Shown: positions 6,391 to 7,248 of the stretch, piece by piece
How positions within the stretch are numbered: the first letter of the stretch is position 1
How the letters are laid out: every line of letters starts with the position of its first letter
Program-made: the position numbers and the translations under genes
Notes under the pieces: model-generated
The model's input: only the letters and a program-made list of their open reading frames with translations
Told to the model about the DNA's origin: nothing
Databases searched by the model: none
NCBI GenBank assembly: GCA_013041975.1
Contig: JABDQZ010000279.1
Coordinates: 1-7,248 of the forward strand
DNA from: Gammaproteobacteria bacterium
GTDB taxonomy: Bacteria > Pseudomonadota > Gammaproteobacteria > Chromatiales > Chromatiaceae
Direction of reading: 5' to 3'
Length of the DNA stretch: 7,248 nucleotides

Positions 6391-6415
6391 CATTTTCAGC
6401 CATTTTCAGGCATTT
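6391..6415. repeat. Two and a half tandem copies of a 10-bp unit
   Basis: CATTTTCAGC, CATTTTCAGG and CATTT follow each other with a 10-bp period, ending 8 bp before the cyanase -24 element. One helical turn per unit would repeat the same face and could favour bending between enhancer and promoter. It could equally be chance in AT-rich DNA. Confidence 0.5.
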
Positions 6416-6423
6416 AATTAAAA

Positions 6424-6438
6424 TGGCACTGCACTTGC
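6424..6438 (+). promoter_or_regulatory. Sigma-54 promoter of cyanase
   Basis: TGGCAC-TGCAC-TTGC followed by A is a perfect match to the sigma-54 consensus TGGCAC-N5-TTGCA. The transcript would start near 6450, leaving about 35 nt of leader before the chosen cyanase ATG at 6485. Boxes E and B lie 65 and 99 bp upstream of the -24 element. Confidence 0.92.
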
Positions 6439-6470
6439 AGAAGATCAGTTACTTGTTTTTAAACTGATCT

Positions 6471-6476
6471 AAAGGA
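6471..6476 (+). promoter_or_regulatory. Ribosome binding site deciding the cyanase start
   Basis: AAAGGA stands 8 nt before the ATG at 6485 but directly overlaps the in-frame ATG at 6476, which could not use it. This supports the inner ATG and a 146-residue protein. Confidence 0.75.
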
Positions 6477-6484
6477 TGTATCCA

Positions 6485-6925
6485 ATGAACAAAACTGAAA
6501 TGCGTGACGTCATACTTGAAGCAAAGAAAGCAAAAGGTATGACCTGGGAAGAAATCTCGGAAGCTGCCGGGCTCTCACCAGAATATGTGGTATCGGCCTG
6601 CCTTGGAATGAATCATCTCGACAAGGAATATGCAGACCCCATGGTAGCTGCTCTCGGACTCGACGATAGTGTTTCTGTAGTCCTGCAGGAATTTCCCAAT
6701 AAAAAATGGGATCAGCTTGTTCCGACCGATCCTTTAATCTATCGCCTGTATGAAATCGTTGGTGTTTATGGCGAAACCATCAAGGAAATCATTCATGAAA
6801 AATTTGGCGATGGCATCATGTCTGCAATCGATTACTCGATGGATATTGACAAGGAAGAAAACCCCGCTGGAGATCGAGTCGTTATTACGCTTAACGGAAA
6901 ATTCCTCAAGTATAAATCCTGGTAA
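6485..6925 (+). CDS. cynS: Cyanase (cyanate hydratase)
   Basis: Cyanase (EC 4.2.1.104) is a cytosolic decamer that converts cyanate and bicarbonate to carbamate and CO2; the carbamate decays to ammonia and CO2, so it detoxifies cyanate and supplies nitrogen. The 146-residue protein has an N-terminal helical DNA-binding-like domain (1-75) and the strongly conserved C-terminal catalytic domain PTDPLIYRLYEIVGVYG (80-96) and HEKFGDGIMSAIDY (104-117). The catalytic Arg, Glu and Ser (R96, E99, S122 in E. coli) are R87, E90 and S113. It is about ten residues shorter at the N-terminus than the 156-residue E. coli protein, and the active domain is complete. I chose the ATG at 6485 over 6476 on ribosome-site spacing. 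It is transcribed divergently from the importer operon from its own sigma-54 promoter and ends in a strong hairpin. Confidence 0.97.
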   Translation: MNKTEMRDVILEAKKAKGMTWEEISEAAGLSPEYVVSACLGMNHLDKEYADPMVAALGLDDSVSVVLQEFPNKKWDQLVPTDPLIYRLYEIVGVYGETIKEIIHEKFGDGIMSAIDYSMDIDKEENPAGDRVVITLNGKFLKYKSW

Positions 6926-6937
6926 ACATTCCGTTTA

Positions 6938-6965
6938 AAGAAAGCAGGGTAAACCCTGCTTTCTT
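6938..6965. terminator. Hairpin terminator between converging cynS and cytochrome c genes
   Basis: AAGAAAGCAGGG (6938-6949), loop TAAA, then CCCTGCTTTCTT (6954-6965) forms a perfect 12-bp stem 12 bp after the cyanase stop. The stem ends in a T-rich TTTCTT, though no long T-run follows. On the minus strand the T-rich side continues as TTTCTTTAAA. Since the two genes converge, it probably terminates in both directions. Confidence 0.82.
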
Positions 6966-6991
6966 GGTATACCCGTTATTATAGGCACCAT

Positions 6992-7248
6992 TCAGTTGTT
7001 ACAGTTTTGCTGGCTGAAATAAACAGCAAGATTGTGAATATCCTGCTCGGTGAGGTTTATAACCATGGCTTGCATGATTTCATTTACCCTCAAGCCATTC
7101 TTGTATGCAAATAATACGCTTACAAGATACTCATACTTTTGACCGGATAAATTTGGGTAAATGCCAAGCACACTGATACCACGCTCACCATGACATTCCG
7201 CACAAATAAAAGCTTTACGTTTTCCAGCTTCATAATCATTGGCATTGG
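6992..7248 (-). CDS. Class I c-type cytochrome, C-terminal part (5' end beyond window)
   Basis: The frame is open from the window edge to a TGA at 6992, giving 84 residues. A haem-binding motif CAECH lies at 15-19 of the fragment. The distal part, IMQAMVINLTEQDIHNLAVYFSQQ (57-80), carries the usual axial Met (M58 or M61) and the LSDxDIxxLAxY helix seen in cytochrome c4/c553-type domains. It is probably periplasmic, where haem is attached, but the signal peptide or a further haem domain would lie outside the window. It converges on cynS across a hairpin, so it is probably a separate unit. A single Cys near the C-terminus (QQNCNN) is unremarkable. Confidence 0.85.
   Translation of the reverse strand, partial: NANDYEAGKRKAFICAECHGERGISVLGIYPNLSGQKYEYLVSVLFAYKNGLRVNEIMQAMVINLTEQDIHNLAVYFSQQNCNN

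Larger units (their letters stand above)
6165..6484. other. Divergent control region between importer operon and cyanase
   Basis: This 320-bp gap has no gene. It holds, in order, the leader of the ATPase gene (6165-6213), its sigma-54 promoter, an unassigned stretch (6240-6302), boxes B and E, the 10-bp tandem repeat, the cyanase sigma-54 promoter and the cyanase leader. I saw no clear IHF site by eye, though the AT-rich 6360-6423 could bend. Confidence 0.8.

Noticed and set aside
6476..6484. Upstream ATG for cyanase at 6476
   Set aside because: The AAAGGA ribosome site touches this ATG and is spaced correctly only for the ATG at 6485.

Overview
The window is a compact bacterial cyanate-utilisation locus, most likely from a gammaproteobacterium of moderate GC content. 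I base that on the protein flavour, the NifA-like sigma-54 activator and the twin-arginine-exported binding protein; the genus cannot be told from the sequence. Genes are densely packed and show no sign of mobile elements, CRISPR arrays or RNA genes.

Layout from left to right: (1) 1-568, minus, the N-terminal half of an acyl-CoA dehydrogenase-family flavoprotein, cut by the window edge. (2) 592-1140, minus, an OsmC-family protein, upstream of it in the same operon. (3) 1141-1346, a regulatory interval with a sigma-54 promoter and two TTGTC-N4-TTGTC boxes. (4) 1347-2957, minus, a GAF / AAA+ / HTH sigma-54 activator (CynF/NifA type). (5) 2958-3211, an interval with a perfect 17-bp inverted repeat and a degenerate box. 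(6) 3212-6164, minus, a three-gene ABC importer operon in the order ATPase, Tat-exported NrtA/CmpA-type binding protein, permease. (7) 6165-6484, a divergent control region with back-to-back sigma-54 promoters and shared boxes. (8) 6485-6925, plus, cyanase (cynS) followed by a strong hairpin. (9) 6992-7248, minus, the C-terminal part of a small c-type cytochrome.

Inferred working model: the importer brings in cyanate (or a related anion), cyanase converts cyanate plus bicarbonate to ammonia and CO2, and the sigma-54 activator switches on both units. The same promoter and box architecture stands in front of the OsmC/acyl-CoA dehydrogenase operon. The distance from box to -24 element is 73-74 bp in both minus-strand promoters. 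That operon therefore appears to belong to the same regulon although it has no known role in cyanate metabolism, and it is the most interesting lead in the window.
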